The notes: generated by a model from the sequence alone, not told the origin. A stretch of DNA of 64,000 bases from Tamarix chinensis (GCA_030549775.1 CM060173.1:3997501-4061500), one strand, 5' to 3'. Positions 1 through 10,273 are shown, counted from the first letter of the stretch. Made by a program: numbers and translations.

Positions 1-699
1 TACAAGCTTGAGGGAGGAAGGGAAAGCCTAACGTTAGAAATTGGGCAAAAATGAAAAGGTTGATGAGGGAAAGATTCTTTCCACCTTCATATACTCAAGA
101 TCTATACAACAAAATTTCTTTAAGACAAGGGTCCTTGAGTGTGGAGGAATATGTTTGAGAGTTTGAGAGACTCATCATGAGGATTGGTTTGGAGGAGGTT
201 GAAGAGCACACCATGTCTCGGTTCATAGGAGGATTGAGGGGAGACATTGCTAGAAAAGTGGAGCTACAAGTATTATACCTTGGATGAGTTGTTCCACTTG
301 GCCATCAAGGTAGAGAAACCAAAAAGGAGAATGGGAGTTCGAGGGTTGGGGGATTTAGGCCAAGAAATTACGTACCTAAAGAAACCCCAAAGGCTCAAAA
401 CATTTGATATTAAGGGAAAAAGGAAGCTAGATGTAGGCGAGGCTAGTATAACCAAATATGTGTGTTGCTTTAAGTGCCGAGGAATTGGAAATTATCAAAA
501 TGAATGTACAAAAAAGAGGGTAATGAATTTACAATACCAAGAGGAGGCCAAAATGGAGGAAGATTCCACTAAATACCAAGTGGCTATGGAGGGAGGAATC
601 GAAGTTGAGGAAGTACCACCGGATGTAGAGGAGTCCCTAATAGTGAGAAGGGTATTGCAGTCTAGAGAGGCCGTGGAAGAAGAGTCACAAAGAGAGAAC
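1..699 (+). pseudogene. Ty3/gypsy gag remnant (capsid and zinc knuckle)
   Basis: This is the nucleocapsid part of a decayed LTR retrotransposon. From about 52 to 270 one frame reads as the retrotransposon gag domain (RERFFPPSY, then LRQGSLSVEEYV), with an in-frame stop near 156 and a one-base frame change near 270, after which TLDELFHLAIKVEK continues in the frame that stays open to 1413. A retroviral-type zinc knuckle lies at 466-507 with spacing CX2CX4-X-X4C, but the usual histidine is asparagine (CFKCRGIGNYQNEC). The capsid start lies left of the window. The stop, the frameshift and the lost zinc ligand all say it is non-functional. The style of the gag and downstream RT suggests a CRM- or Reina-like chromovirus, but that is by resemblance only. 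Confidence 0.85.
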
Positions 700-1230
700 G
701 TATTCCATACCATGTGCACCATACTTGGTAAAATATTCTCCCTCATTATGGAAAAGGGTAGTTGTGCCAATGTGGCTTCCACCACTTTAGCGGAGAAGCT
801 AAATTTGCTGACCAAAATAAATACCAAGCCAGATAAACTACAACGACTCAATAATGGTTCGATGGTTGAAGTCACTAGGCAAATGGTCATGCCTTTTTCC
901 ATAGGAAAAACCTACCAAGATAGTGTTGTTTGTGATGTCATTCCCACGGATGCTTGTCATTTGTTGCTAGGTAGGACATGGCAATTTGATAGGGATGTAA
1001 AACATGATGGTAGGAAGAACACGTATAGCTTAATCTATGCTAGAAAAAATATTTTACTCACACCCCTTAGCATTAAATACTCACTTGTTAGGGAGGATAT
1101 AAAGTTTAAAAAATATTTGTTTGTTGATGGGAAGGGGTTGGAAAGGGCCATAGGGAAAGGTAAGGCTTTATACTTGTTGTTGATGCTCAAGATTAATGAG
1201 AAGAAGCATGAACTCGAACCTTTGGTCAAA
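700..1230 (+). pseudogene. Ty3/gypsy aspartic protease remnant
   Basis: The same open frame as the gag end continues into a retropepsin-like region. The stretch GSCANVASTTLAEKL (from about 757) is the usual start of a gypsy protease, but the catalytic Asp-Ser/Thr-Gly triad is replaced: the residue at about 751 is Glu, followed by Lys-Gly. Further on, CDVIPTDACHLLLGRTWQ and HDGRKNTYSL are the conserved end of the domain. The loss of the catalytic aspartate means no active protease, even though this stretch has no stop codon. It leads directly into the linker before reverse transcriptase. Confidence 0.82.
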
Positions 1231-2500
1231 CACCTACTAGGTGAGTTTGGGGATGTTTTCCCAAACGACTTACCTAGTGAGTTGCTTCCCATAAGGGGCA
1301 TAAAGCACCAAATCGATTTTATTCCCGATGCTACAATCCTAAACAAACTGGCTTATAAGTGCAATCCTAAAGAAGCCATGGAATTGCAAAGACAAGTTGA
1401 GGAGTTTCTATAAAGGGGTTTAATAAGAGTATACCTTAGCCCTTGTGCAGTTCTGACCCTCTTGGTGCCCAAGAAGGATTTAACAATGCACATGTGTGTG
1501 GATAGTAAGGATATTAACAACATTACTATCAAGTATAGATACCTTATACCTAGGCTTGATGATATGTTGGATTGTTTGCCAGGAGCAAATATCTTTTTAA
1601 AAATCTATTTGAGGACCGGATACTACCAAATTCAAATAAAGGAAGGGGATGGATGGAAGACCTCCTTCAAGACCAAGGGAGGGCTCTATGAGTGGTTGGT
1701 CATGCATTTGGAATCTCCAATGCACCAAGCACTTTCATGATGCTTATGGACGAGATTCTTTGACCCTTCATTTCAAAGTTTGTAGTCGTGTATTTTGATG
1801 ATATTCTTGTATACTTTTATAGTCGGGATGATCATGTAATACACTTAAAACTTGTATTTTTTAGCCCTCAGGAACAAAAATTGTATGGTAAATTAGAGAA
1901 GTGTGAATTCTTTGTGCCGAGAATCACCTTTCTAGGGTTTGTTGTATCTAAAAGTGGATTCTCCATGGTTGAGTCAAAGGTGGAGGCAATAAGAACGTGG
2001 CCTACACCCACATCCATCATTAACGTTAGATCCTTTCATGGACTTGCCTATTTCTATAGGAGGTTTATAAAGTGATTTATCACACTCCTAGAACCTCTCA
2101 TTGAGTGCCTCAAAAAGGGTGTCTTCCAATGGACCAAATCCGTATAGGAAGCCTTCGACCTAATTAAAAGCAGGTTAAGTGAGGCTTCCATCTTATGACT
2201 ACCCAACTTTTATAAAGTGTTCAAGGTCCAATTATAACACTTATGACAATGATTTTTATGCCATAGTTAGGGCTTTAGATCATTAGTCACATTATCTCTG
2301 ACCATCACAATTTATATTGTATACCGATCATGAGTCCCTAAAGTACATAAATGGGAAGCATAAACTCAATTCTAGGCATACTAGGTGGGTATAATTTCTA
2401 TAATCCTTTTCATTTGTACCAAAGCACAAGAGTGGCAAGACCAATGTTGTGGCCGATGCACTCTCTAGGAGGTACTGTATGTTGTTATTATTAGGGTCCT
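1231..2500 (+). pseudogene. Ty3/gypsy reverse transcriptase and RNase H remnant
   Basis: The reverse transcriptase begins near 1231 (LLGEFGDVFPNDLPSELLP) and is broken by a stop at 1411. It continues around 1440-1740 ([33 protein letters not shown]) and again from 1785 after a frameshift, where FDDILVYF is the polymerase catalytic box. Next come KLEKCEFFVPRITFLGFVVS and a fragment SFHGLAYFYRRFIK ending in a stop at 2073. Between about 2080 and 2475 are connection and RNase H fragments ([37 protein letters not shown]), in several frames. Motif A has lost its aspartate context ([11 protein letters not shown]). The order RT-RNase H before integrase places it in Ty3/gypsy. Confidence 0.88.
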
Positions 2501-3722
2501 AGAATTTGGGTCTCTTAAAGAGTTGTACAAATAGGATGAAGACTTTGCTAGCTTCATGGAGGATTAAGGCAAGTCTCGAGGACCATACCTATTTTAAGAA
2601 GGGTTTCTCTTCAAGGGTAATAAGCTATGCATCCCAAAGTGCTCCATCTGAGAATTACTTATCCATGAAGTGCATGGGGGAGGTTTGGCAGGTCATTTGG
2701 GGATCAAGGAAACATATGATGTGCTCTAAGAATACTTTTTTTGGCCTCATATGTACATCCCTCACGACCAAGTTCTATACATGCCAAAGGTCTAAGAGTC
2801 ACTTCCACCAAGGACTTTACACACCTTTGCTCATCCCACACCACCCTTAGGATCATGTAAGCATGGACTTCATAGTGTCTTTGCTTAAGACTCAAAGGCA
2901 TAAGGAGGCCATTATCATAATTGTTGATTAGTTCCCTAAGATGTCTCATTTTATCCTATATCATAAGATGGATGACACCTCTTACATCGCTGATATTTGT
3001 TTTAAGAAAATAGTTAGGTTGCATAGTATATCGAAGACAATCGTATCCGATTGAGATACCAACTATTTTTGAAAAACCTTGCGGAGACTACTCGGTACTA
3101 AACTTCTCTTTAGTTCAGCTTACCACCCATAAAGAGAAAGTCAAACAAAATTCACTAACCACATGATCACAATACTTTTAAAGAACCCGATCCATAAATC
3201 CTTAAAATATTGGGACATCAAGTTATGTAGAATTTGCCTACAACCGCTCTCCTGCATATGCCACAAAGCACTCAAATTTTGAATTAGTGTATGGGGTGAA
3301 CCCCACCACTCCCATTTATCTCATCCCCTTACCAATATCAACACAAACTAGTTTTTAAGCAAAGCAATGAGCCAATAAATTCAAGAAATTGCATAAATAA
3401 GTTAGGGCCATAATCGAGAAAGTTAATGACATAAATCAAAAGAAGGCTAATAAGAATAAAAAGGAGAAAGTTTTTGAGCTAGGGGATCTAGTATGCTTGC
3501 ACCTTCAAAAAGAGAGATTCCCATTGAGAAGAAAAAACTAACTCATGCCCTGAAGCATTGGTCCTTTCAACATCCTCGAGAAAATGGGTAACAATGATTA
3601 TCGGCTTAAGCTTCCACATGGCATGGGAATTTGTCCTCTACATTCAATATAGGAGGATTACTCCCTTATCTACATGAAACACACTATGAATAGGAGGAGG
3701 TCCCTTCTCAAGAGGGAGAGGA
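2501..3722 (+). pseudogene. Ty3/gypsy integrase and C-terminal remnant
   Basis: After RNase H, short fragments of integrase follow in shifting frames. The stretch at about 2815-2950 (LYTPLLIPHHP, stop, DHVSMDFIVSLLKTQRH, then a stop within the expected ...VD-FPKMSHFI) is the start of the catalytic core with its first Asp region. Around 3280-3320 is the insertion-site recognition motif ([15 protein letters not shown]). About 3480-3650 is the chromovirus-like C-terminal region (LVCLHLQKERFPLRRK, PFNILEKMGNNDYRLKLP). Many stops interrupt it. A purine-rich tract at about 3709-3722, directly before a TG, is a candidate polypurine tract. Confidence 0.8.
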
Positions 3723-4649
3723 TGATGCAGGAGCATCTCAAGTATCCAAACTAAGGATAATCTACTTATTAATTTTTCCAAAGTTGAAGACTTCAAAACT
3801 CTTCTCATTTGGGTCAATAAGTAACTATATTATATAGCATCCATATAAGACATGAAAACTCCACAAACTCATGTTAATATGGATTCCTCTAGTTTTTACA
3901 TGGCTCCAGAAAATTCCACCTTGAACCGGCTACAATATGGATCCATTTTCATTTGACCAAGCCACCACCTTATCCACCTCCACACTCCACTCATTTTAAA
4001 TCGAATGAAGTCTTGATTTTCCACTCATATTTTGTGCAAGAAATAGGGACATTGGGAAGGTGGTTATGGGAAGTTCAAGGCCCTCAAAATCTAGCTTAAT
4101 TTGTGGAGAAGCAACCTCCAAAATTGGTAGAATCAAATAGCCACCAATAGAGCAAGTTGCATCTTTTCTTATTTCCTTTATTAGCTAAACTTAGTTAAAT
4201 TATGTTGTTAGACTTTTCTAATATGTAATTTATCTTTCCTAAGCTTTGTCATAAGTTGTATTGACAACCATCTATTGATGGATGGCTAGTAGAAGTCAAC
4301 ACACAATTAGCACTAGCTGATTGGAGTCTTGTTAATTTTAGTTAGCCTAAGTAGTATCAACCATGGGTGAGGGTGTAACTAAAATAAGTAAATAACCCAC
4401 ATGGATAGCAATCTGCTTGTAACCCCTAATAGTTAACTCTTACCTTTAAAAGGGAGAAGGAGTTTCAAAGAAGGGCTTGAATATACTTTAATAAAATTAT
4501 CCCGGGTTGTTTGACATTCTCAAGATTGTTGATGTTCTTGAGTTTGGTTTAAATCTTACACTATTTATGCTAAGTGTTGTAAACTTATTTGGTTGATGTA
4601 AGTATTTGGGTTTGAAGGTTTCAAAACCAAGTTTTTTCTTCAAATTATT
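3723..4649 (+). mobile_element. Probable 3' LTR of the left-edge gypsy element
   Basis: This stretch has no coding potential. It follows a purine tract and begins TGATGCAGGAGC, as an LTR would. It contains a TATA-like TTTAAAAGG near 4446 and AATAAAAT near 4489, as expected for a promoter and polyadenylation region. Copy A1 interrupts it at 4650. After A1 the interrupted sequence resumes at 9585-9590 (empty site reads ...CAAATTATT then CCTCTTC). The other LTR is outside the window, so the boundaries cannot be confirmed. Confidence 0.45.
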
Positions 4650-5114
4650 TGTAATACCCCAAAATTAATTATTTTGGAAATATGTCATTAAATAAGAATT
4701 TATTGGGGAATTAAATTAATTCATTATTTTATGTAGGTTAATAGGGATTATGTAGGGAAAATTAATAGGAAATTATAAATATTTTATAAAGGAGGAAAAT
4801 TTGGGCTTTGTGTAAATAAAAAGGAGTTAGGAAGAATATTTTTAAAAGGGCCCTAAATTAGCCTAAAAATGAGGTTTAATATTTTATTTAAATATTTAAA
4901 TAATCTTATTTTGGGTACCCCAAGAAAAACACTCTAAATATTTAAAGCCAAAATAATTAAAATATTCTTTTTCCCTTTTTTCCTTATTTTCTTCTTTTCT
5001 TCTTTCCTATTTTTTTCTCATTCTTCCTCTCGCCAGTTGGGCCTGTCCGCAGCCCAACTCCCGCCCCTCCTTCCTTCTCCTTCCCCGTGGCCCAGCGCCG
5101 TTCGGCCCCCTTTC

Positions 5115-5278
5115 CATAATCACGACACAGCGTTTCGTCCCTCGATTCGCTAAGACGCCGCGTCGCGTTAAGTGACAAAATAGCCGTTTCCAAACGGGCA
5201 ACGCGACACAACGCTTTGTCCCCCCTACCGCTGAAACGCCGCGTTTCATTTTAAAACCTTATAACCGTTGCCAAACCG
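5115..5278 (+). repeat. Tandem duplication of about 78 bp in the A1 promoter region
   Basis: Two similar CpG-rich units lie side by side, about 5121-5195 and 5200-5275. Each holds CGACACA(A/G)CG, CGCCGCGT and CCGTT(T/G)CCAAAC in the same order. A4 has only one degraded counterpart (about 16785-16862, with AATGCCGTGTTCC). The pair lies upstream of the TATA box, so it may be a duplicated upstream promoter element. Confidence 0.65.
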
Positions 5279-5620
5279 GCTGGCTCTCCCCCTTTTCCTT
5301 TTTCCCTTGGACCGCTGGTCCACCACACACCCTGTCGTCTTCCTCCTCGCACCAGGCCTGCAACTCGCAGCCTGCGCGCCGACAGCCACCTGCCGTCCGA
5401 CCTTCCTCCCTGCCATTTCTGTCCCTTTCTTTCCCATTTCGACCCAACCTGCCCATCCTACCCCTCACGCGTACTGCCCCCTTTCCTTTTTCCCGCACCG
5501 AGCTAAACACACCCTGCAAACTTGCAGGGCATACGCCAGCTGCCACCACCGGATGACGACCTGCCGCACCTGCCTTGAGTTCCCTCTCCTTCCTTCGTCA
5601 TTTCCCCCCTACAAATTGCC

Positions 5621-5632
5621 TATAAATACCCC
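5621..5632 (+). promoter_or_regulatory. TATA box of A1
   Basis: TATAAATACCCC lies about 970 bp into the element, within a GC-rich stretch. The same string is found at the equivalent place in A3 and A10, and as a shorter match in A4, A9 and A12. Transcription would be expected to start about 30 bp downstream, making the left 1 kb a U3-like region. Confidence 0.7.
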
Positions 5633-6279
5633 CCATTAGCAGCCATAGCCAACCTCTTTTTTTTGAATTTGCCCTAAAACTCTGCCTCGCCGTCGCCCAA
5701 AAAGTTGAGCTTTCCGCCGCCGCCGATGATCGCTGCGACAACCGCTGCCCACCGGAACCTTCCCCGCACTCCCCTCTACAAAAACAAGCCACCTCCACCC
5801 CTTACCTCGCCCTGCACGTGCCGCCCTAGCCGTGCGAAGTCACCACCTCGAGCAACCATCTCCAGCCTTCGCCGCCCCTTGCGCCGCCTTCTACCGCCAC
5901 CCTCACCGCAACCAACGCTTCCACCACCCTCCAAAACGCCCAGCAGACCTCCCTCTACCTTCCCATACCTTCACCCTCCACTGTCTCCCTCTCCTTCTAC
6001 CTCCCCCATTTTCCACCACTCTCCACCACCCTCGGTGCCGCGCCAACCACCATGCGCCACCACTCCCAGCCACACCACCACCCTCATTCCATCCCTCTCT
6101 ATCTGCTGCATCCTACTCCACCTCAAACACTCCTCCATTCCCTCTCCTCTAGCCCACACCTTGATCTTTCCACCTCCCTTCCTCCTCCATCGCCGCCGCC
6201 ACGCGCTGCCGCCAGTCCACCACTGATCTTAGGTGGTTTTTCAACTCCCCCACTCCCTAAAACTATTTTCTATAAGTGT

Positions 6280-6483
6280 TAGTAATTTTATCTAATATTA
6301 ATACTATTATCCTTAATAATATTATTATTACTACTACTATTACTATTATCATTATTATTTTTATTATTACTACACTCTTAATATTACTATGTATCATCCT
6401 TATTTTCCTAAACTAATTTCAGAAATAGTTAACTAGGGTATATTATTAAAAAGGAAACAAATTTAACATTAAAATGGTTATCC

Positions 6484-6514
<31 letters not shown>

Positions 6515-7090
6515 TCCTATTATTTTTATCACTCTTATTACTATCTCTATCACTACTACTAATACTAGATGTGGCTTATTATCGTTATCCTACTAATATA
6601 TGTGATGGACATTTGAAATTTTACATTATTATTATTATCATTATTATTATTATTATTACTATTAACATTATTATTTCTATTATTAATGACACTATTACTA
6701 TTACTATTACTATTACTTAAACCAAAGGTATTTTAGTAATATTGTTATTATCACTATTAGTACTACCTTTATCATTATCCTTATTTTCTTTACTAATATT
6801 GTTAATGCCATCACTACTTTCATTAATATAAACTTTTAAACCCTTAAGTTACTATTATCAAAAATATGACCTTTATCGTTAATAATCCTAGGAATAATAG
6901 TACTTTGATAATATTACAAATTATATTGTTATTCGAATCCTAACACCATAGAGAGATGTTAAGGTTCTAACACTATAAACATTAGCGTTACTATTATTAG
7001 TTTTATTATTATTATTATCACTATTTTACTATGGTTAGCATGAACACTATCATTATTATAAGAATAGGGCTAACGGGTCTAATAATATAA
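6280..7090 (+). repeat. AT-rich ATT/ACT trinucleotide tract of A1
   Basis: Degenerate ATT, ACT and ATC triplets, longest pure run near 6485-6512. It sits between a donor-like CTTAG|GTGGT (GT at 6233) and an acceptor-like TTATAG (7271-7276), so it has the position and composition of an AU-rich plant intron. Confidence 0.7.
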
Positions 7091-7276
7091 GTGTAACAAT
7101 AAATATTAAAAATAAACACATTTTGACTAGTAACATTTAGTATACTAATTTTGAGGTAAAAACCCTAGTTTTCGTATAATACTCTCTTTAATAACAATAA
7201 CCCTAATCTTAAACTAGAATAAGGGATGATGGTACTTTTGAGGGAAACTAATACTTAGTATTTTCCCCTTTTATAG

Positions 7277-7338
7277 GTGATCCTAACCAAAACCCTAAGG
7301 AGTTATAATAGCGTGCTCCAAGCCCGGCGTCGCTTTAG
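7277..7338 (+). other. 62-bp exon-like block of A1
   Basis: The block is preceded by CCCTTTTATAG and followed by GTAAGG, that is, an acceptor and a donor for splicing in the + direction. Its length of 62 bp is the same in A3, A4, A10 and A12. The central palindrome GGAGCGTGCTCC of other copies is half lost here (TAGCGTGCTCC). Sixty-two is not a multiple of three, which argues against a coding exon. Confidence 0.55.
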
Positions 7339-8544
7339 GTAAGGACAAAGCTATGGCCCTTGTGTGATGTGTGACCTGTATGTTTTGAATGTTGTATATG
7401 CCATGCCATGTCGTATATTATATGGTTGTGGATAACTTATCTTATGTGTAGCACAACTTGGAGATTAAGGTATGTTTGTATGTGTTTCCTATGACATGAG
7501 CATGACATGTATATGTATGATGTTTATGATGTGATATGATATGACCCTCTAGGACATGCATGTTAGGATAAATAATAATATGAATTGGGAATATAAGGAT
7601 GACAAGAAATAAATGGGAAGTGAGTTCACTAAGGGGGATATGAGGTTGACCTAAGTACCTCATGATCCATGAGAGAAGATTTAAGTGGAAGGAATGACCA
7701 AAATAAATGAGAGTTGGGAACCATGTATGGGAGTCTTAAAATTTGCATGGTGACTTGGGGCGTTTGCATGGGATGGCTAAATATTGCATGAGGGTGAATC
7801 TTATGTGAGAAAAGTTGATTTAGGGTGTAAATAAGAGAATGGGAGAGGTGTGGAGTGATTGGAGACTTGGGATGAAAATTAGTACGTAGGTTGGTGCAAG
7901 GGTGTATAAAGGACCCGATTAGGGTTTTTGGGAGAAAGTGAAAATTTAGGAAGTACAAAAGTAAGAATGATTAAGGAAGGGTGGAGTATGGGTTATGAGT
8001 GAGAATTCATTTATATAAAAGATGAGTATGGGTTTTCCATGTGAAAGAAGAGACTTTAAGATGAAAAGAGAGAGGTTACTTGTGGGAGAAGTAAGGTACT
8101 AGGATTTGATGTGGCCAACTAGGGTTTTGCCGATCACATGCAAGGTCGAGGAGTAAAGTGATACGCCTTGGGGTTTGACCTAATAAGGGTGAGATGTGGG
8201 GCGAGGAACAAGTAATGGTAAAGTAAGTGAGAAGAAGTTGGGCCACATAGGTCCAACTAGGGTTTCCAAGGGGAAAACCCTAGAGGTTGAGAATAGGTGA
8301 GGTTGATGTCATAGGGTGTTGGGCTTAACTTACACTCTCAGGAGTTAGTCTTTCATTATGTGTGAGCATAAGGGGGAATGGATGTTGGGGCGTGATAAGA
8401 GGTGCAGGAGTCTCAAAATATGGGACGAGCCCTCTTGAGAGAATAGCAGTAGAACATCGATGACATGCATGTCAAGGGTGGAATGTTATCTAATAAGACA
8501 CGGATAAAACACTAATCATGTAAAGTGAAAGATTGTTGAGCCGA

Positions 8545-8912
8545 GCCCAGACCGGTCCACGGGCAAATAATAGTGGCCAGGAGCTGGGGTGCCCTGGAGA
8601 CCGGTCCACCGGCAAATAATAGTGGTCAGGAGCGTTCTACTCTGAGTGTATACTTTCCGGTCCACCGGCTATAATAGTGGGGGATTTCGTGCTCGACAAA
8701 CCAAAGCAATTAAGTTAAACCATGGAAAATACACTACGTACTTACAGCGAAACACCATGTGAGTCGGGGCCAGACCGGTCCACCGGCAAATAATAGTGGC
8801 CAGGAGCATTTTGCCCTGGAGACCGGTCCACCGACAAATAATAGTGGTCAGGAGCGTTCTGCCTTGAGTGTAAACCTTTCGGTCCACCGGCTATAATAGT
8901 GGGGTTCCCGCA
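8545..8912 (+). repeat. Two triplets of the CCGGT-ACCGG dyad motif in A1
   Basis: Six units, starting near 8551, 8600, 8659, 8772, 8820 and 8879. Each has CCGGTCCAC(C/G)GG followed by ATAATAGTGG, and the first two of each triplet add CAGGAGC and a variant of TTCTGCCCTG. Spacing within a triplet is about 49 then 59 bp. The triplets themselves are a duplication about 220 bp apart, separated by TTACAGCGAAACACCATG. This is the best-preserved array of the window. Confidence 0.85.
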
Positions 8913-9584
8913 CTCACATGGACTATTAAAGAATATGTGTGGAATGGACATATTATTAATGAGAATAAAGAATAAGTCACCGGGAAAGTAACCAGGCCTT
9001 ATCATGTGTGTTATCGTATGTTGCCTATGTGCTTATCCTTGTATCATATGTCCTATGTGTTTCCCTTAGCTTATCTGTTACCTTACTCAGTACGTAGCGT
9101 ACTGACCACCCGTTTCATGGGTGCTGCTCATTCCCACGAGCAGAAGACCCCTCTGATCTTGTGCAGGTAGGAGACTATGTCTTCGATGCCTACGACACCT
9201 ACGAGGCATCGGGTGGGGCTGAGCGTTGTGCCTAAACTGGACCTGGGAATCGAGAGTGACTTGGCCGGACCTATATCTTTTATTGGACTTTTTATTATCA
9301 TATTTTAATTGCGTTTTGTACTATGCTTATGTTTTGAGAACGTACTCTTTGGATTGTAAACCCTAAGTCGCACTCTGACTTCTGTTTGACTTATGTTTTA
9401 TTATGATGCCTGTTTAGTGTTAATTTTATTTAGCCTTAGCACTTAGTACTGGAACAGTAGAAGTGTACCAGTCTGGTACTAAGTGTGGCGGTAACGCCCC
9501 CGAGTTTACGGTTTTATCTTTCGCTTCTGCTAAACCTTTTTGATTTAAACGAAATTTTTCGGTAGTAAATTTGGGGGTGTTACA

Positions 9585-10273
9585 TTATTCCTCTTCATCT
9601 CCATTCTATTTTTGAGTTTTGTTGAAATCTTTCCCCAATTTCAACACTAATACTTAGCTTGGTTCTATTTGTTTATCATCATGCATCACACGAGGTTGAG
9701 GTGAGGGAGATATAAAAGAAGAAGGATTAAGGGGCTCAGGAACATGCATTTTTATCAATAAGGCTTGGGAAGTAAGGGGGTTGGCATGTCTCCTAGTGTA
9801 GGGAGTTGGTAGAGGTGAAGGGGTGGCAGAGCAGAGAGTGCAAGTGTTTGTGTAGGAAGAAGGTGGTTCAGGATGGGAAGGGAAAAAGGGAGGGAGCCAT
9901 GCGAAGTAGCCGTGTAATGCTTGAAGAGGAAAGGTGCATGCTGATTAGATGGGGAAAAAGAAACGGGAAAAAATAAAAAAGGAAATAAGAGGGAGAAAGG
10001 AAAAATAAAAGGAAAAAGGAAAAAATAATTTTAGGATTAGAATTAAAAATAGGTTTAAATTTAAGATTAGGAAATTTGGGAAAAATAAATTTATCAATCA
10101 TCTGGGGTTAGAGTTAGGCTAAAATATTAAGGAATTGGAATTTGGATTAGGATTCATATTAGATTTAGGATTAATAAATTAGGGTAAAATAAAAATATTA
10201 ATATTTTGATATTAGGATTAATTTGAGATATAAATTACTATGGATTAAGGTTAGATATATTTGAGGTATTACA
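9585..10273 (-). mobile_element. Family B fragment, reverse, keeping its 5' end
   Basis: The first tens of bases still belong to the sequence interrupted by A1. From about 9700 the strand is purine-rich (the reverse of the pyrimidine-rich segment of family B), then AT-rich, and it ends GAGGTATTACA at 10273. Read on -, the start TGTAATACCTC and the following text resemble the start of B1. The 3' half is missing. I see no gene here; the A/G-rich open frames are composition artefacts. Confidence 0.5.

Larger units (their letters stand above)
4650..9584 (+). mobile_element. Family A copy A1: complete 4935-bp solo-LTR-like element
   Basis: The element starts TGTAATACCCC and ends GGGGGTGTTACA, and lies between perfect 5-bp duplications TTATT (4645-4649 and 9585-9589). 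TG...CA ends and a 5-bp duplication are the hallmarks of LTR integration. There is no internal region, primer site or polyprotein, so it is best read as a very long solo LTR. Order inside: AT-rich start; GC- and pyrimidine-rich 4966-6240 with a TATA box; AT trinucleotide tract; 62-bp exon-like block; two motif triplets; AGTACGTAGCGTACT dyad at 9089-9103; hairpin CTGCTC/GAGCAG at 9124-9143; stem-loop CACTTAGTAC/GTACTAAGTG at 9440-9485. It keeps more CpG sites than the other copies, so it may be the youngest. Confidence 0.88.

Noticed and set aside
5705..6226. Proline/serine-rich open frames in the GC-rich segment of A1 (also 20553-21221 in A3, 52820-53137 in A12, 38410-38772 in A9) as family-encoded proteins
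   Set aside because: A short run looks similar in A1, A3 and A12 (LY-x-x-KPP), but frames are not kept in A4, A9 or A10, the composition is that of any C/T-rich DNA, and the similarity is equally good at the nucleotide level.
8545..8912. CRISPR array
   Set aside because: The units are spaced with similar, not unique, spacers, are degenerate and lie in plant retroelement-like sequence.
4621..9640. A1 as a DNA transposon, given the inverted-looking ends TGTAATACCCC and GGGGGTGTTACA
   Set aside because: The inverted match is only about 12 bases, the ends are TG and CA, and the duplication is 5 bp; together these fit LTR integration better. A few DNA transposon groups also make short duplications, so this remains a minor possibility.
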